Positions 7,077 to 15,942 of a stretch of 64,000 nt of DNA are shown here, one piece after another; the first letter of the stretch is position 1; every line of letters starts with the position of its first letter. The DNA lies in NCBI GenBank assembly GCA_034422455.1, contig DAOUJQ010000006.1:50320-114319 (forward strand). Direction: 5' to 3'. This DNA is from UBA1127 sp034422455 (lineage in GTDB: Bacteria > Chloroflexota > Dehalococcoidia > Lucifugimonadales > UBA1127). The translations under genes were made by a program, and so were the position numbers. Under the pieces are notes generated by a model. The model did no database searches. It had not been told where the DNA came from and worked only from the letters and a program-made list of their open reading frames with translations.

Positions 7077-8336
7077 TTGAGTGCAACCGGAGACGCCCCA
7101 AGGCCCGCGGCCCGGAACCGTTCGCGCCTCCGGCGGCTTGGGGCCATCCGCGCGCTCTCCTACCCGGACTTCCGCGTCCTGACCGCCTCCGGCATCATCG
7201 CCGGGGCCACCTACGCCGGCGAGAACGTCGCGCTGGGCTGGGTCGTCCTGGAGGCCACCGACTCGCCCTTCATGGTGGGGCTGGCCATCGGCCTCCGGCA
7301 CACCCCGCGGCTGGTGCTCGGCATCCCCATCGGCGCCGTCTCCGACCGCTTTCCGCGCCGGCCGCTGCTGGCCATCTCCGGCGTCGCGCTGACCGTAATC
7401 GCCCTCGCCATCGCCGGGCTGTTCCAGCTTGACGCGCTGGGGCTGTGGGCGCTCCTGGCGCTGAACGTGGGCCTTGGCACCGGCTGGACTGCCGTGCAGG
7501 CGTTGCGCCAGAGCATGGCCTACGACATCGTAGGTCCTAGGGACATGGTGAGCGGGCTGGCCTTCACCAACCTGGCTCAGCGGCTCGGCGCCGTGCTGGG
7601 CGGCCTCGGCGTCGGTGCCGTCCTTGCAGCGACCAACCCCGCGGCGACCTATGGCGTCATCGCGGTCTCCCATGTCGTCACCGTCGTCGGGGCCCTCTTC
7701 ATCGCGGCGGAGGGTCGCTCGGCGCGAATCGCAACCGAGTCGGTGCTGCAGAACATGCTCGACTTCCTGCGGGAGATGGGGCGCAACGGGGCGCTCGCCC
7801 TGCTGGTGCTGCTGACCGCCGCCGCCGAGGTCCTCGGCTTCTCCGTCCTGTCCCTCCTGCCGAGCATTGCCCGCGACGTCCTCGGGCTCGGCGCTGACGG
7901 GCTGGGCCTGCTCCAGTCCGTGGGAGCCATCGGCGGCTCGATCACAGTGGTCCTGCTTGCGCTGGCGGGAGGCTTCCGGCGGCGGGGGATGCTCTACCTG
8001 TCCTTCCTGCTGGTGTTCGGCGCGGGTTTGGTGGCGCTGAGCCAGTCGGACACCCTCGCGATGGTGCTCGCGGTGCTGCTGGTGGTGAACTCCGCCATGG
8101 CCGTCGTCGACGTCCTGTCGCAGGGGTTGATGCAGGCGGTGGTGCCCAACCAGGCGCGCGGCAGGGCCGCCGGAGCGTGGCAGATGGCCATCGGATTCGG
8201 CCCCGTCGGCAACGTCCATGCCGGGGCCGTCGCCGCCTTCGCGAGCGTCTCCGTGGCGCTGGTCGCCAACGGCGGGGCGCTCTTCGGCCTTGCGCTGCTG
8301 GCGATGCTCATAGCGCCGCGCCTTCGCCGGTTGTAG
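7077..8336 (+). CDS. MFS transporter, exporter-like
   Basis: A 419-residue integral membrane protein with about 12 hydrophobic segments. The first-half loop motif reads IPIGAVSDRFPRRPLL, the MFS motif A between helices 2 and 3. The subfamily resembles MFS_3 drug/siderophore exporters (EntS-like). The start is TTG with GAGG 8 nt upstream. Substrate unknown. It ends 69 bp before nuoA and is probably not part of that operon. Confidence 0.88.
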   Translation: MSATGDAPRPAARNRSRLRRLGAIRALSYPDFRVLTASGIIAGATYAGENVALGWVVLEATDSPFMVGLAIGLRHTPRLVLGIPIGAVSDRFPRRPLLAISGVALTVIALAIAGLFQLDALGLWALLALNVGLGTGWTAVQALRQSMAYDIVGPRDMVSGLAFTNLAQRLGAVLGGLGVGAVLAATNPAATYGVIAVSHVVTVVGALFIAAEGRSARIATESVLQNMLDFLREMGRNGALALLVLLTAAAEVLGFSVLSLLPSIARDVLGLGADGLGLLQSVGAIGGSITVVLLALAGGFRRRGMLYLSFLLVFGAGLVALSQSDTLAMVLAVLLVVNSAMAVVDVLSQGLMQAVVPNQARGRAAGAWQMAIGFGPVGNVHAGAVAAFASVSVALVANGGALFGLALLAMLIAPRLRRL

Positions 8337-8405
8337 GCTCTGCCGCCCTCGCCGTTTGTGGTATTTTTCACCCTGCTGTGCTATTCTCAGCCCAAAGGAC
8401 GAGGC

Positions 8406-8789
8406 ATGCTGGACGACTACTACCGCCAGTACGGATTGGTGCTCCTGCTGATGGGGGCCGCCTTCGCCGTTCCCCTCAGCATGCTCCTCTTTTCCCGCAT
8501 GGCCCAGGTCCTCCGCATCCGCCCCAACAAGCCCACCGACGTCAAGTCCGACATCTATGAGTGCGGCATGGAGACCATCGGCGGGCGATGGGTGCAGTTC
8601 AACTTCCGCTACTACCTCTTCGCCCTGCTCTTCCTCGTCTTTGACGTGACCGCCATCTTCATCTACCCGTGGGCCATCACGCTGCGGACGCTGGGCGGCG
8701 GCGCGCTGCTGGTGATGCTCGCCTTCCTCGCGATACTGGGCGTGGGCTGGGCCTACGCCTGGCGGAAGGGGGCCTTCGAGTGGAGATAA
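8406..8789 (+). CDS. nuoA: NADH-quinone oxidoreductase subunit A
   Basis: Small membrane subunit of respiratory complex I at the junction with the peripheral arm. It has three membrane helices and the conserved loop KSDIYECGMETIG, whose YECG cysteine lies near the quinone site. Length is 127 residues. ATG 8406 has AAAGGA 6 nt upstream. First gene of the nuoABCDHIJK-x-LMN operon; its stop codon overlaps the GTG start of nuoB by 10 bases. Confidence 0.96.
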   Translation: MLDDYYRQYGLVLLLMGAAFAVPLSMLLFSRMAQVLRIRPNKPTDVKSDIYECGMETIGGRWVQFNFRYYLFALLFLVFDVTAIFIYPWAITLRTLGGGALLVMLAFLAILGVGWAYAWRKGAFEWR

Positions 8790-9394
8790 CCATCGGCGGC
8801 TCCGGCCCGCTCCGTGACAACACCTGGGCGCTCGATCGCGTCGAGGGCGACGCCGTCAGCGCCATGAAGGCGGCGCACACGTCGCCGTATCCCGAGCCGC
8901 TCATCGAGGTGCCCGACGAGCTCCAGCGCAACATCATGGTCACCGCCTTGGACGAGCTCATCAACTGGGGGAGGCGCTCGACGGTGTGGCCCCTCAGCTT
9001 CGGCCTTGCCTGCTGCGCCTTCGAGATGATGGCCAGCGCCATGTCGCGGTGGGACATCGCCCGCTTCGGCATGGAGGTCTTCCGCGCGACGCCCCGGCAG
9101 GCCGACCTGATGATCGTCGCGGGCACGGTGACGTGGAAGATGGCCCCCGCTATCGAGCGCATCTACGAGCAGATGGCCGAGCCCAAGTGGGTGATCTCGA
9201 TGGGCGCCTGCGCCACCAGCGGCGGCCCCTACTACGAGTCCTACAGCGTGACGCCCGGCGTCAACCGGATCGTCCCGGTCGACGTGTACGTGCCCGGATG
9301 CCCGCCTCGCCCCGACGCCCTCCTCTACGGGGTGATGCAGCTCCACGACAAGATCCGGCAGTACAGCCTGGCGCACCGCCCAGCCGGGTCCTGA
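8780..9394 (+). CDS. nuoB: NADH-quinone oxidoreductase subunit B
   Basis: Peripheral-arm subunit carrying the terminal iron-sulfur cluster N2 that hands electrons to quinone. The four N2 cysteines are present: tandem C78/C79 (SFGLACCAFEMM), C144 (MGACATSGG) and C174 (VPGCPPRPDAL). GTG 8780, inside nuoA and behind GGGGG, gives 204 residues. ATG 8864 is an alternative that would remove a poorly conserved extension. The stop overlaps the ATG of nuoC by one base. Confidence 0.95.
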   Translation: MEITIGGSGPLRDNTWALDRVEGDAVSAMKAAHTSPYPEPLIEVPDELQRNIMVTALDELINWGRRSTVWPLSFGLACCAFEMMASAMSRWDIARFGMEVFRATPRQADLMIVAGTVTWKMAPAIERIYEQMAEPKWVISMGACATSGGPYYESYSVTPGVNRIVPVDVYVPGCPPRPDALLYGVMQLHDKIRQYSLAHRPAGS

Positions 9395-9840
9395 TGACCA
9401 GGGCGCTTTCGGCCTCTGGGGTGGCGGAGCGTCTGCAGGGCGTCGCTGAGGGCGCCGTGATCGGTGTCGACGGCAATGAAGTCCGCGTGGCGACCGGGGC
9501 GCTGGTGGCCGTCTGCCGCTACCTGAAGGAGGAGCCGGACCTGGCCATGGACTACCTCTCCTCCATCACCGGCGTCGACTGCCTGGACTCCTTCGAGGTG
9601 GTCTACCACCTCACTTCGCTGACACACAATCACAGCCTGGTGCTCAAGACGACCCTGCACGGCCGCGACGATGTTGAGGCCCCCTCGCTCACGGAGGTGT
9701 GGCAGGCCGCCGACCTGCAGGAACGCGAGGTCTGGGACCTGATGGGTGTCCGCTTCACCGGCCACCCCAACCTGAAGCGCGTACTCACGTGGGAGGGGTT
9801 TCCCGGGCACCCGCTGCGCAAGGACCACCTGGGCGGCTAG
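9394..9840 (+). CDS. nuoC: NADH-quinone oxidoreductase subunit C
   Basis: Peripheral-arm structural subunit of complex I. The signature ADLQEREVWDLMGVRFTGHPNL and a C-terminal WEGFPGHPLRKD are diagnostic. Length is 148 residues, compact for NuoC. The start overlaps the nuoB stop (TGATG), implying translational coupling. It is separate from nuoD, unlike the fused NuoCD of enterobacteria. Confidence 0.95.
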   Translation: MTRALSASGVAERLQGVAEGAVIGVDGNEVRVATGALVAVCRYLKEEPDLAMDYLSSITGVDCLDSFEVVYHLTSLTHNHSLVLKTTLHGRDDVEAPSLTEVWQAADLQEREVWDLMGVRFTGHPNLKRVLTWEGFPGHPLRKDHLGG

Positions 9841-9871
9841 CCGCCCAGCGACGAAAGGCAAGGCGAAGACG

Positions 9872-10978
9872 TTGGTGGACCTGCCTTCTGAGCAGATAAC
9901 GATAAACCTCGGCCCCCAGCACCCGAGCACGCACGGCGTCTTCCGCCTGCGGGTGACGCTGGACGGCGAGGTCATCACGGACGTCGAGCCCATCTTCGGC
10001 TACCTGCACCGCGGCACGGAGAAGCTGGCTGAGGAGCGCACCTACACGCAGATCGTCACGCTGACGGACCGGCTCGACTACACGTCGTCGATGATCAACA
10101 ACCAGGCCTACGTCATGGCCGTCGAGAAGCTGGCCGGCGTGACGGTGCCCGAGCGCGGCCAGTACCTGCGCGTGCTGACGGCCGAGCTGCAGCGCATCGC
10201 AAGCCACCTCATGGGCGTCGGCTTCTTCCTGCAGGACCTCGGCGCGAGCGGCACGCCGCTCATGTACTGCTTCCGCGAGCGGGAGCGCATCCTCGACCTC
10301 TTCGAGATGCTGTGCGGCGCGCGGGTCACCGTGAGCTACATGCGCCCCGGCGGCGTGTACCAGGAGCCGCCGCCCGAGTTCTGGCCCGCCCTGCGCCACC
10401 TCTTGGACACCATCCCTGAGGCCATCGCTGAGCTGGAGCGGCTCATCGCCGAGAACGAGATCGTCCTCGCGCGGACCAAGGGCGTGGGAGTGCTTTCGAA
10501 GGAGCAGGCCATCGACAGCGCCGTCAGCGGCCCGAACCTGCGTGCCAGCGGGGTCGCGTGGGACCTGCGCAAGGCCGACCCCTACGACGTGTACGCGGGC
10601 ATGGACTTCGCCGTGCCGGTGGGCTCCAACGGCGACAGCTATGACCGGTTCCTGGTGCGCGTGCTCGAGGTGCACCAGAGCATTCGCATCGCGGAGCAGT
10701 GCTACCGCGAGATGCCCGGCGGACCCGTGCGCGCCGACCTGCCCTTCTTCTTCCGTCCTCCGCCCGGCGACGCCTACGCCCACGTGGAGGCGTCCAAGGG
10801 CGAGCTCGGCTTCTACCTGGTCAGCGACGGCGGCATCGCGCCTTACCGGTGCAAGATACGCTCGCCATCCTTCATCAATCTCACGGTGCTGCCGGAGATG
10901 CTGCTGGGGTGGAAGGTGGCGGACCTGATGGTGATCTTCGGCAGCCTTGACGTGAACATGGGAGAGGTCGACCGCTAG
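9872..10978 (+). CDS. nuoD: NADH-quinone oxidoreductase subunit D
   Basis: The 49-kDa-type subunit that forms the quinone-reduction pocket with NuoB. The N-terminus NLGPQHPSTHGVFRL contains the conserved HPSTHG loop (quinone-site histidine), followed by GYLHRGTEKLAE. The C-terminal DVNMGEVDR is complete. Length is 368 residues. Start is TTG 9872, or GTG 9875 one codon later, with AAGGC upstream. Confidence 0.96.
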   Translation: MVDLPSEQITINLGPQHPSTHGVFRLRVTLDGEVITDVEPIFGYLHRGTEKLAEERTYTQIVTLTDRLDYTSSMINNQAYVMAVEKLAGVTVPERGQYLRVLTAELQRIASHLMGVGFFLQDLGASGTPLMYCFRERERILDLFEMLCGARVTVSYMRPGGVYQEPPPEFWPALRHLLDTIPEAIAELERLIAENEIVLARTKGVGVLSKEQAIDSAVSGPNLRASGVAWDLRKADPYDVYAGMDFAVPVGSNGDSYDRFLVRVLEVHQSIRIAEQCYREMPGGPVRADLPFFFRPPPGDAYAHVEASKGELGFYLVSDGGIAPYRCKIRSPSFINLTVLPEMLLGWKVADLMVIFGSLDVNMGEVDR

Positions 10979-10996
10979 CGGTCGACGGAGCGGAGT

Positions 10997-12205
10997 ATGG
11001 ACTCACCCCTCGACAGGAACGGGCTGTACTCGGGACTGTACGGGTTCTTCGCGGACCTGGCGCCCGATGGCTTGGGCTGGCTGGCGTACCTGCTGGCCGG
11101 CGTGGTCATCGTCTTCATCGTCGTCAACGGCGTCATGCTGCTGACCGCGTTCGAGACCTACATGGAGCGCCGCGTGCTCGGCCGTTTCCAGACGCGCCTC
11201 GGTCCCAACCGCGTTGGCCCTTTCGGGCTGCTGCAGCCGTTCGCGGACGTGCTCAAGCTCATCATGAAGGAGGACCTGCGGCCCGCCATGGCGGACCGGC
11301 TCACCTTCTTTCTGGCGCCGGTGATCATGGTGGCGGCCATCCTGCTGGTCGCCGCCGTCGTGCCCTTCGGCCCCGACACGTTCCTCGCCGATCTGAACAT
11401 CGGCGTGCTCTTCATCGTCGGAATCCCGACCATGGCGACGGTGGCGATGTTCCTCGGCGGCTGGGGCTCCGGCAACCGGTTCGCGCTGCTGGGCGCGGCC
11501 CGCGCAGTTGCCATGCTCATCAGCTATGAGGTGCCGATGATCGTCTCCTTGGCCGGCGTGCTGCTGCTGGCTGGCAGCATGTCGCTGGTCGACGTCGTGG
11601 AGGCTCAGCGGCTCCCGTTCGTTGTTTTGCAGCCGCTCGGCTTCTTCGTGTTCTTGGTCGCCGCCTCCGCCGAGATGAACCGCTCGCCCTTCGACCTGAT
11701 GGAGGCGGAGTCCGAGCTCACGGCCGGCTTCCACACGGAGTTCAGTGGCGTCCGCTTCGGACTGCTGCAGCTCGCGGAATTCGGCGAGCTGGTCATCATC
11801 TCGGCGGTGTTGGCTGTGCTCTTCCTGGGCGGCTGGCAGAATCCCTTCGTCTCGCCCGACTTCGCGCAGTGGCTGCCCGGACAGGTATGGTTCCTGCTCA
11901 AGCTCGTCTTCTTCCTGCTGCTCTTCACATGGATCCGGGCAACGCTGCCACGCATGCGCGTCGACCAGGTGATGGCCTTCGCGTGGAAAGCGCTCTTCCC
12001 GTTGGCTATCATCAACACGTTGGTCACGGCCGGCCTCGTCGTGGCGTGGCCGGAGCCCGAGTACGGGCAGCTGTGGATCATCGCGGCGGTCAACTGGGCC
12101 GTGGCAGTCGCCTGCCTGGTGGTGTTCAGCCGCGCGCTGGAGCGCCACCGGGAGCGGCCGACGGCGTCCGTGCAGTTGGTGGAAGTCCCGGCGGAGGTTT
12201 CGTAA
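10997..12205 (+). CDS. nuoH: NADH-quinone oxidoreductase subunit H
   Basis: Membrane subunit at the base of the quinone chamber. It shows ETYMERRVLGRFQTRLGPNRVGP, the typical family loop, and the acidic loop SPFDLMEAESELTAGFHTEFSG. Eight or more hydrophobic helices. Length is 402 residues. The last base of its stop codon is the first base of the nuoI start. Confidence 0.96.
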   Translation: MDSPLDRNGLYSGLYGFFADLAPDGLGWLAYLLAGVVIVFIVVNGVMLLTAFETYMERRVLGRFQTRLGPNRVGPFGLLQPFADVLKLIMKEDLRPAMADRLTFFLAPVIMVAAILLVAAVVPFGPDTFLADLNIGVLFIVGIPTMATVAMFLGGWGSGNRFALLGAARAVAMLISYEVPMIVSLAGVLLLAGSMSLVDVVEAQRLPFVVLQPLGFFVFLVAASAEMNRSPFDLMEAESELTAGFHTEFSGVRFGLLQLAEFGELVIISAVLAVLFLGGWQNPFVSPDFAQWLPGQVWFLLKLVFFLLLFTWIRATLPRMRVDQVMAFAWKALFPLAIINTLVTAGLVVAWPEPEYGQLWIIAAVNWAVAVACLVVFSRALERHRERPTASVQLVEVPAEVS

Positions 12206-12768
12206 TGCCGTACGGACTGGGAATCGCAAAAGGCATGATGGTGACGCTGCGCAACCTGGTGCGCAAGCCGGTCACGGTGCAGTACCCGGAGCAGCGCGTC
12301 GCCCAGCACCACCGCTTCCGCGGCGAGGACTTCGTGTGGTACGAGGAGCGGTGCACCGGCTGCGCAAGCTGCGCCAAGTACTGCCCCCAGGGCATCATCA
12401 AGATCGTGACCGCGCCCAGCGGCGAGATGACGCAGGAGGGCGAAAAGTACAAGCTGGAGGTCTTCGACATCGAGATCGCCCGCTGCATGTTCTGCGGCCT
12501 CTGCGTTGAGGCGTGCCCCTACGACGCCCTCCATATGGGCAGCGGCTTCGAGCGGGCGCGGCCAAGGCAGTCCGACCTCGTCATCTCCGTCGATGAGCTC
12601 AAGGCCTCGGCCAAGAAGCCGAGCACGTGGTTCCGGCCGCAGCTCCAGGACCGCGGCTACGACCCGTTCCAGCCCGGTGACGACGTGACCTGGCAGGACG
12701 CGGGCCGGGAGAAGTCCGTCGCGCCGACGTACGAGGAAATGCTTCAGCGGTGGGTGCAGGGACGATGA
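12205..12768 (+). CDS. nuoI: NADH-quinone oxidoreductase subunit I
   Basis: Ferredoxin-like subunit with two 4Fe-4S clusters (N6a/N6b). Cysteines are C50-x2-C53-x2-C56-x3-C60 (ERCTGCASCAKYCPQG) and C94-x2-C97-x2-C100-x3-C104 (CMFCGLCVEACPYD). Length is 187 residues. ATG 12205 overlaps the nuoH stop by one base and has GGAGG 7 nt upstream. The stop overlaps the nuoJ ATG (ATGA). Confidence 0.96.
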   Translation: MPYGLGIAKGMMVTLRNLVRKPVTVQYPEQRVAQHHRFRGEDFVWYEERCTGCASCAKYCPQGIIKIVTAPSGEMTQEGEKYKLEVFDIEIARCMFCGLCVEACPYDALHMGSGFERARPRQSDLVISVDELKASAKKPSTWFRPQLQDRGYDPFQPGDDVTWQDAGREKSVAPTYEEMLQRWVQGR

Positions 12769-13310
12769 CGGAAGGCATCGCCGGCTCCCCAGTCTTCACC
12801 GCCGTCTGGTGGGCGCTCGCCGTCCTGACGGTGGGCTGCGCCGTGCTCGTCGTGCGCCTGCAGGACTTGGTGAAGGCGGCGATGGCGCTCATCGGGACGT
12901 TCCTTGGCATCGCGGCCCTCTTCGTCATGCTGAACGCCGAGTTCCTGGCCATCGTACAGGTGCTGGTGTACGCGGGGGCCGTCTCCATCCTGCTCATCTT
13001 CGGCATCATGATGATCCGCGACACGCAGCGGGGCAGCCCCTCCAACGGGCTGGCCATCCCCGCAGCCATGTTGAGCGCGGCCCTGCTGGGCATCATCGCC
13101 TTCGTGGCGCTGGATACGCGGTGGGACCTTCTGGGCGACGCCGTGCTGTCGGCCGGCGTGAGCGAGGGCGCGGAGGAGGTCTACAGCGACAGCCCGCCCG
13201 CCATCGGCGGCCTGCTGCTGCGCGAGTTCATCCTGCCGCTGGAGGCGGCGGCGCTGCTGCTGACGGCGACGCTCGTCGGCGCGATCGCGCTGGTGAGGGG
13301 TGACCAGTGA
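12765..13310 (+). CDS. nuoJ: NADH-quinone oxidoreductase subunit J
   Basis: Membrane subunit of complex I with the typical helix FLAIVQVLVYAGAVSILLIF and about five membrane segments. Length is 181 residues. ATG 12765 overlaps the nuoI stop; an upstream GTG at 12750 is less likely. The stop overlaps the nuoK GTG start. Confidence 0.94.
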   Translation: MTEGIAGSPVFTAVWWALAVLTVGCAVLVVRLQDLVKAAMALIGTFLGIAALFVMLNAEFLAIVQVLVYAGAVSILLIFGIMMIRDTQRGSPSNGLAIPAAMLSAALLGIIAFVALDTRWDLLGDAVLSAGVSEGAEEVYSDSPPAIGGLLLREFILPLEAAALLLTATLVGAIALVRGDQ

Positions 13311-13642
13311 TCGGGCTGGACCACTTCATCGTCCTCTCTGCCGTGCTCTTCAGCATTGGCCTGTACGGCGTGCTGACGCGGCGCAACGCTATCGCGGTGC
13401 TCATGTCAATCGAGCTGCTGTTCAACGCGGTGAACGTGGCTGTCGTGGCGATGGCCCGGTACACCACGCCGGTGTCGCTGGCTGCGGACCGGCTGGAATC
13501 GCTGCTGACAGGGCAGATATTCGCGCTCTTCATCGTGACGGTCGCTGCGGCCGAGGTGGCTGTGGGGCTGGCAATCGTCATCATGATGTACCGGAACACC
13601 GGGTCCGTGGACGTAGGCGAGGCCAGCGCCATGCGGCGGTAG
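13307..13642 (+). CDS. nuoK: NADH-quinone oxidoreductase subunit K
   Basis: Small proton-path membrane subunit. Three helices, with the conserved buried glutamate in VLMSIELLFNAVN and a second in AAAEVAVGLAI. Length is 111 residues. GTG 13307 overlaps the nuoJ stop and has GAGGGG 6 nt upstream. Confidence 0.95.
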   Translation: MIGLDHFIVLSAVLFSIGLYGVLTRRNAIAVLMSIELLFNAVNVAVVAMARYTTPVSLAADRLESLLTGQIFALFIVTVAAAEVAVGLAIVIMMYRNTGSVDVGEASAMRR

Positions 13643-13675
13643 GGCTGCCCGAGTGGCAAGGAGCAAGTATAGGCA

Positions 13676-13870
13676 ATGTGGGTTGAGTTCAAGCGCGCGC
13701 CAAGCCTGATGATGGCGGAGATGTGGAAGGACACCTTCGAGTCCGAGGGTCTGCCCAGCCACATCCTGCCGGAGGACGGCGTGCTGGCGTGGAGCGAGAC
13801 CGCCGCCTTCATCGTCTACGTGCCTAAGGGCCGCGAACACGTGGCCGAAGAGATCCTGAGGAAGCTCTAG
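13676..13870 (+). CDS. Small DUF2007-like protein inside the nuo operon
   Basis: A 64-residue protein, MWVEFKRAPSLMMAEMWKDT..., with the pattern of small DUF2007-type 'putative signal transducing' proteins: a short beta-alpha unit with LPSHILPEDG and YVPKGREHVAEEIL. It is not a known complex I subunit. It sits between nuoK and nuoL in the same direction and ends 1 bp before the nuoL start, so it must be co-expressed with complex I. A regulatory or assembly role is speculation. Confidence 0.75.
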   Translation: MWVEFKRAPSLMMAEMWKDTFESEGLPSHILPEDGVLAWSETAAFIVYVPKGREHVAEEILRKL

Positions 13871-13871
13871 C

Positions 13872-15878
13872 ATGAGTGAAGCCGCAGCCTGGACGATTCT
13901 CTTCCTTCCCCTGGCTGCTTTTCTCTTGAACGGCCTCATCATCCGGCCTCTGCTCGGCCCGCGCAGCGAGCTGGCCGGCTACGCCACCATCGCCGGCGTG
14001 GGCGGCGCCTTCCTCCTGTCGCTGTGGGCGCTGCAGCAGGTTGTCGCGGGCCACGGCGAGATTGGCTGGGCGTCGCACTCGTGGGTGACCGTCGGCAGCC
14101 TGGATATCCGCGTTGGCGTGCTCATGGACCCGCTGACGGCCATCATGCTCGTGGTGGTCACGGGCGTCAGCCTCGCGGTGCAGGTCTACTCCGTCGGCTA
14201 CATGCACGGCGACCGCGGCTATGTGCGCTACTACGCCTTCATGTCGTTTTTCACAGCGTCGATGGTCGGCCTCGTGCTGGCCAGCAGCGTCCTGCAGATG
14301 TTCGTCTTCTGGGAGCTGGTGGGCCTCTCCTCCTACCTGCTCATCGGCTTCTGGCACCACCGGCCGTCGGCGGCGCGTGCAGCGGTCAAGGCCTTCGTGG
14401 TCACGCGCCTCGGCGACCTGGGGTTCCTCATCGCCATCCTCTACCTCTTCTTCCACCAGGGCGCGTTCGGCGAGGCGGGTCTGAACGCGCTGGAGGTGCG
14501 CGACGTCTACGCCGCCGTCGGCGCGGGCCTGCTCGGCTCGACGGCTGTGACGTGGCTGGCGATCGGCTTCTTCGCGGGGGCCGTGGGCAAGTCGGCCCAG
14601 TTCCCGCTGCACGTCTGGCTGCCCGATGCCATGGAGGGCCCAACGCCCGTCAGCGCCCTCATCCACGCCGCTACGATGGTGGCGGCGGGCGTCTTCCTCG
14701 TCGCCCGCATGTTCCCGGTCTTTGAGGCGTCGGACGCTGCGATGAATCTCGTGGCCGTCACGGGCGGCGTGACGGCGGTGCTCGCCGCCACCATGGCCAT
14801 CACAGCCAACGACATCAAGCGCGTCGTGGCCTACTCCACCATCAGCCAGCTCGGCTACATGATGCTGGCGCTCGGCGTGGGCGCGTACGGCGCGGCCATG
14901 TTCCATCTGTTCAACCACGCTTTCTTCAAGGCGCTCCTCTTCCTCGGCTCGGGCAGCGTCAACCACGCCGCGGGAACGTTCGACATGCGGTTCATGGGCG
15001 GGCTGCGTCGCGTGCAGCCGTGGACGTACGCCCTGTTCTTCGTCGGCGCGCTGAGCCTGGCGGGCGTCTTCCCGCTGGCCGGGTTCTGGAGCAAGGACGA
15101 GATCCTCGCCGAGGCGTTCCACGACGGCAGCGGCGTCGCGATCCTGGTCTTCCTGCTGGCGATGGCTGCCGCCTTCATGACCGCTTTCTACATCTTCCGT
15201 GCCCTCTTCCTGGCATTCCACGGCACGTACCGTGGCGGCGTCCACCGGAAGGCCGAGCGCGCGGCGGAGCGCGACACTGACATCGTCCTCGCTGCGGACG
15301 AGGCCGAGTGGGTCGCGCGGGAGGACGACCACCACGCCGGCGAGTCGCCGCCGAGCATGGTCTGGCCGATGGCCGGCCTCGGCGTGCTGGCCGTCGCGTC
15401 CGGCTTCGTGGCCAACGCGCCGTTCGCGCTGCCGGGCGTCGAAGCGCACTGGTTCAGTGAGTTCCTCTTCCCGCCCGGCGGCCACGGCGAGACGCCCACG
15501 TTCATCGCGTGGGTGGCCGTCCTGTCGACCGTGCTGGCGCTGGCGGGTATCGGGCTGGCGTGGCTGGTCTACGGCGCGCGGAAAATCACGCCGGAAGCGC
15601 TCACGATCAAGCCGCTGTACACGCTGACGGTGCGCAAGTACTACCTGGACGACCTGTACGAGCGGTTCCTGACAGGGCAGATCTTCTACCGCTTCGCTGC
15701 GGGCGCGCTGGACTGGTTCGACCACGTGATCGTCGACGGTATCTCGGACAACGTGGGCTGGTTCAGCCGTCACTTCGGGCGTGGGCTGGCCGCGCTGCAG
15801 ACGGGGCAGGTGCAGGTCTACGGCTTCGTCTTTGCCTTCGGCGCAGGTGTGATCCTGTTGGTCTACCTGTTGCGGTGA
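13872..15878 (+). CDS. nuoL: NADH-quinone oxidoreductase subunit L
   Basis: Largest antiporter-like membrane subunit, a proton pump module of complex I. Shows FFTASMVGLVLASSVLQMFVFWELVGLSS, KSAQFPLHVWLPDAMEGPTPVSALIHAATMV with its pumping lysine and histidine, and HAFFKALLFLGSGSVNH. A C-terminal lateral helix region is present. Length is 668 residues. GAGGAAG lies just upstream within the preceding small gene. Confidence 0.96.
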   Translation: MSEAAAWTILFLPLAAFLLNGLIIRPLLGPRSELAGYATIAGVGGAFLLSLWALQQVVAGHGEIGWASHSWVTVGSLDIRVGVLMDPLTAIMLVVVTGVSLAVQVYSVGYMHGDRGYVRYYAFMSFFTASMVGLVLASSVLQMFVFWELVGLSSYLLIGFWHHRPSAARAAVKAFVVTRLGDLGFLIAILYLFFHQGAFGEAGLNALEVRDVYAAVGAGLLGSTAVTWLAIGFFAGAVGKSAQFPLHVWLPDAMEGPTPVSALIHAATMVAAGVFLVARMFPVFEASDAAMNLVAVTGGVTAVLAATMAITANDIKRVVAYSTISQLGYMMLALGVGAYGAAMFHLFNHAFFKALLFLGSGSVNHAAGTFDMRFMGGLRRVQPWTYALFFVGALSLAGVFPLAGFWSKDEILAEAFHDGSGVAILVFLLAMAAAFMTAFYIFRALFLAFHGTYRGGVHRKAERAAERDTDIVLAADEAEWVAREDDHHAGESPPSMVWPMAGLGVLAVASGFVANAPFALPGVEAHWFSEFLFPPGGHGETPTFIAWVAVLSTVLALAGIGLAWLVYGARKITPEALTIKPLYTLTVRKYYLDDLYERFLTGQIFYRFAAGALDWFDHVIVDGISDNVGWFSRHFGRGLAALQTGQVQVYGFVFAFGAGVILLVYLLR

Positions 15879-15942
15879 TGGGAAGCATGACGACGATGGA
15901 GGTCTGGGTGACGCGGACGGCCAATAGTGAAAGGCTCGCGAC

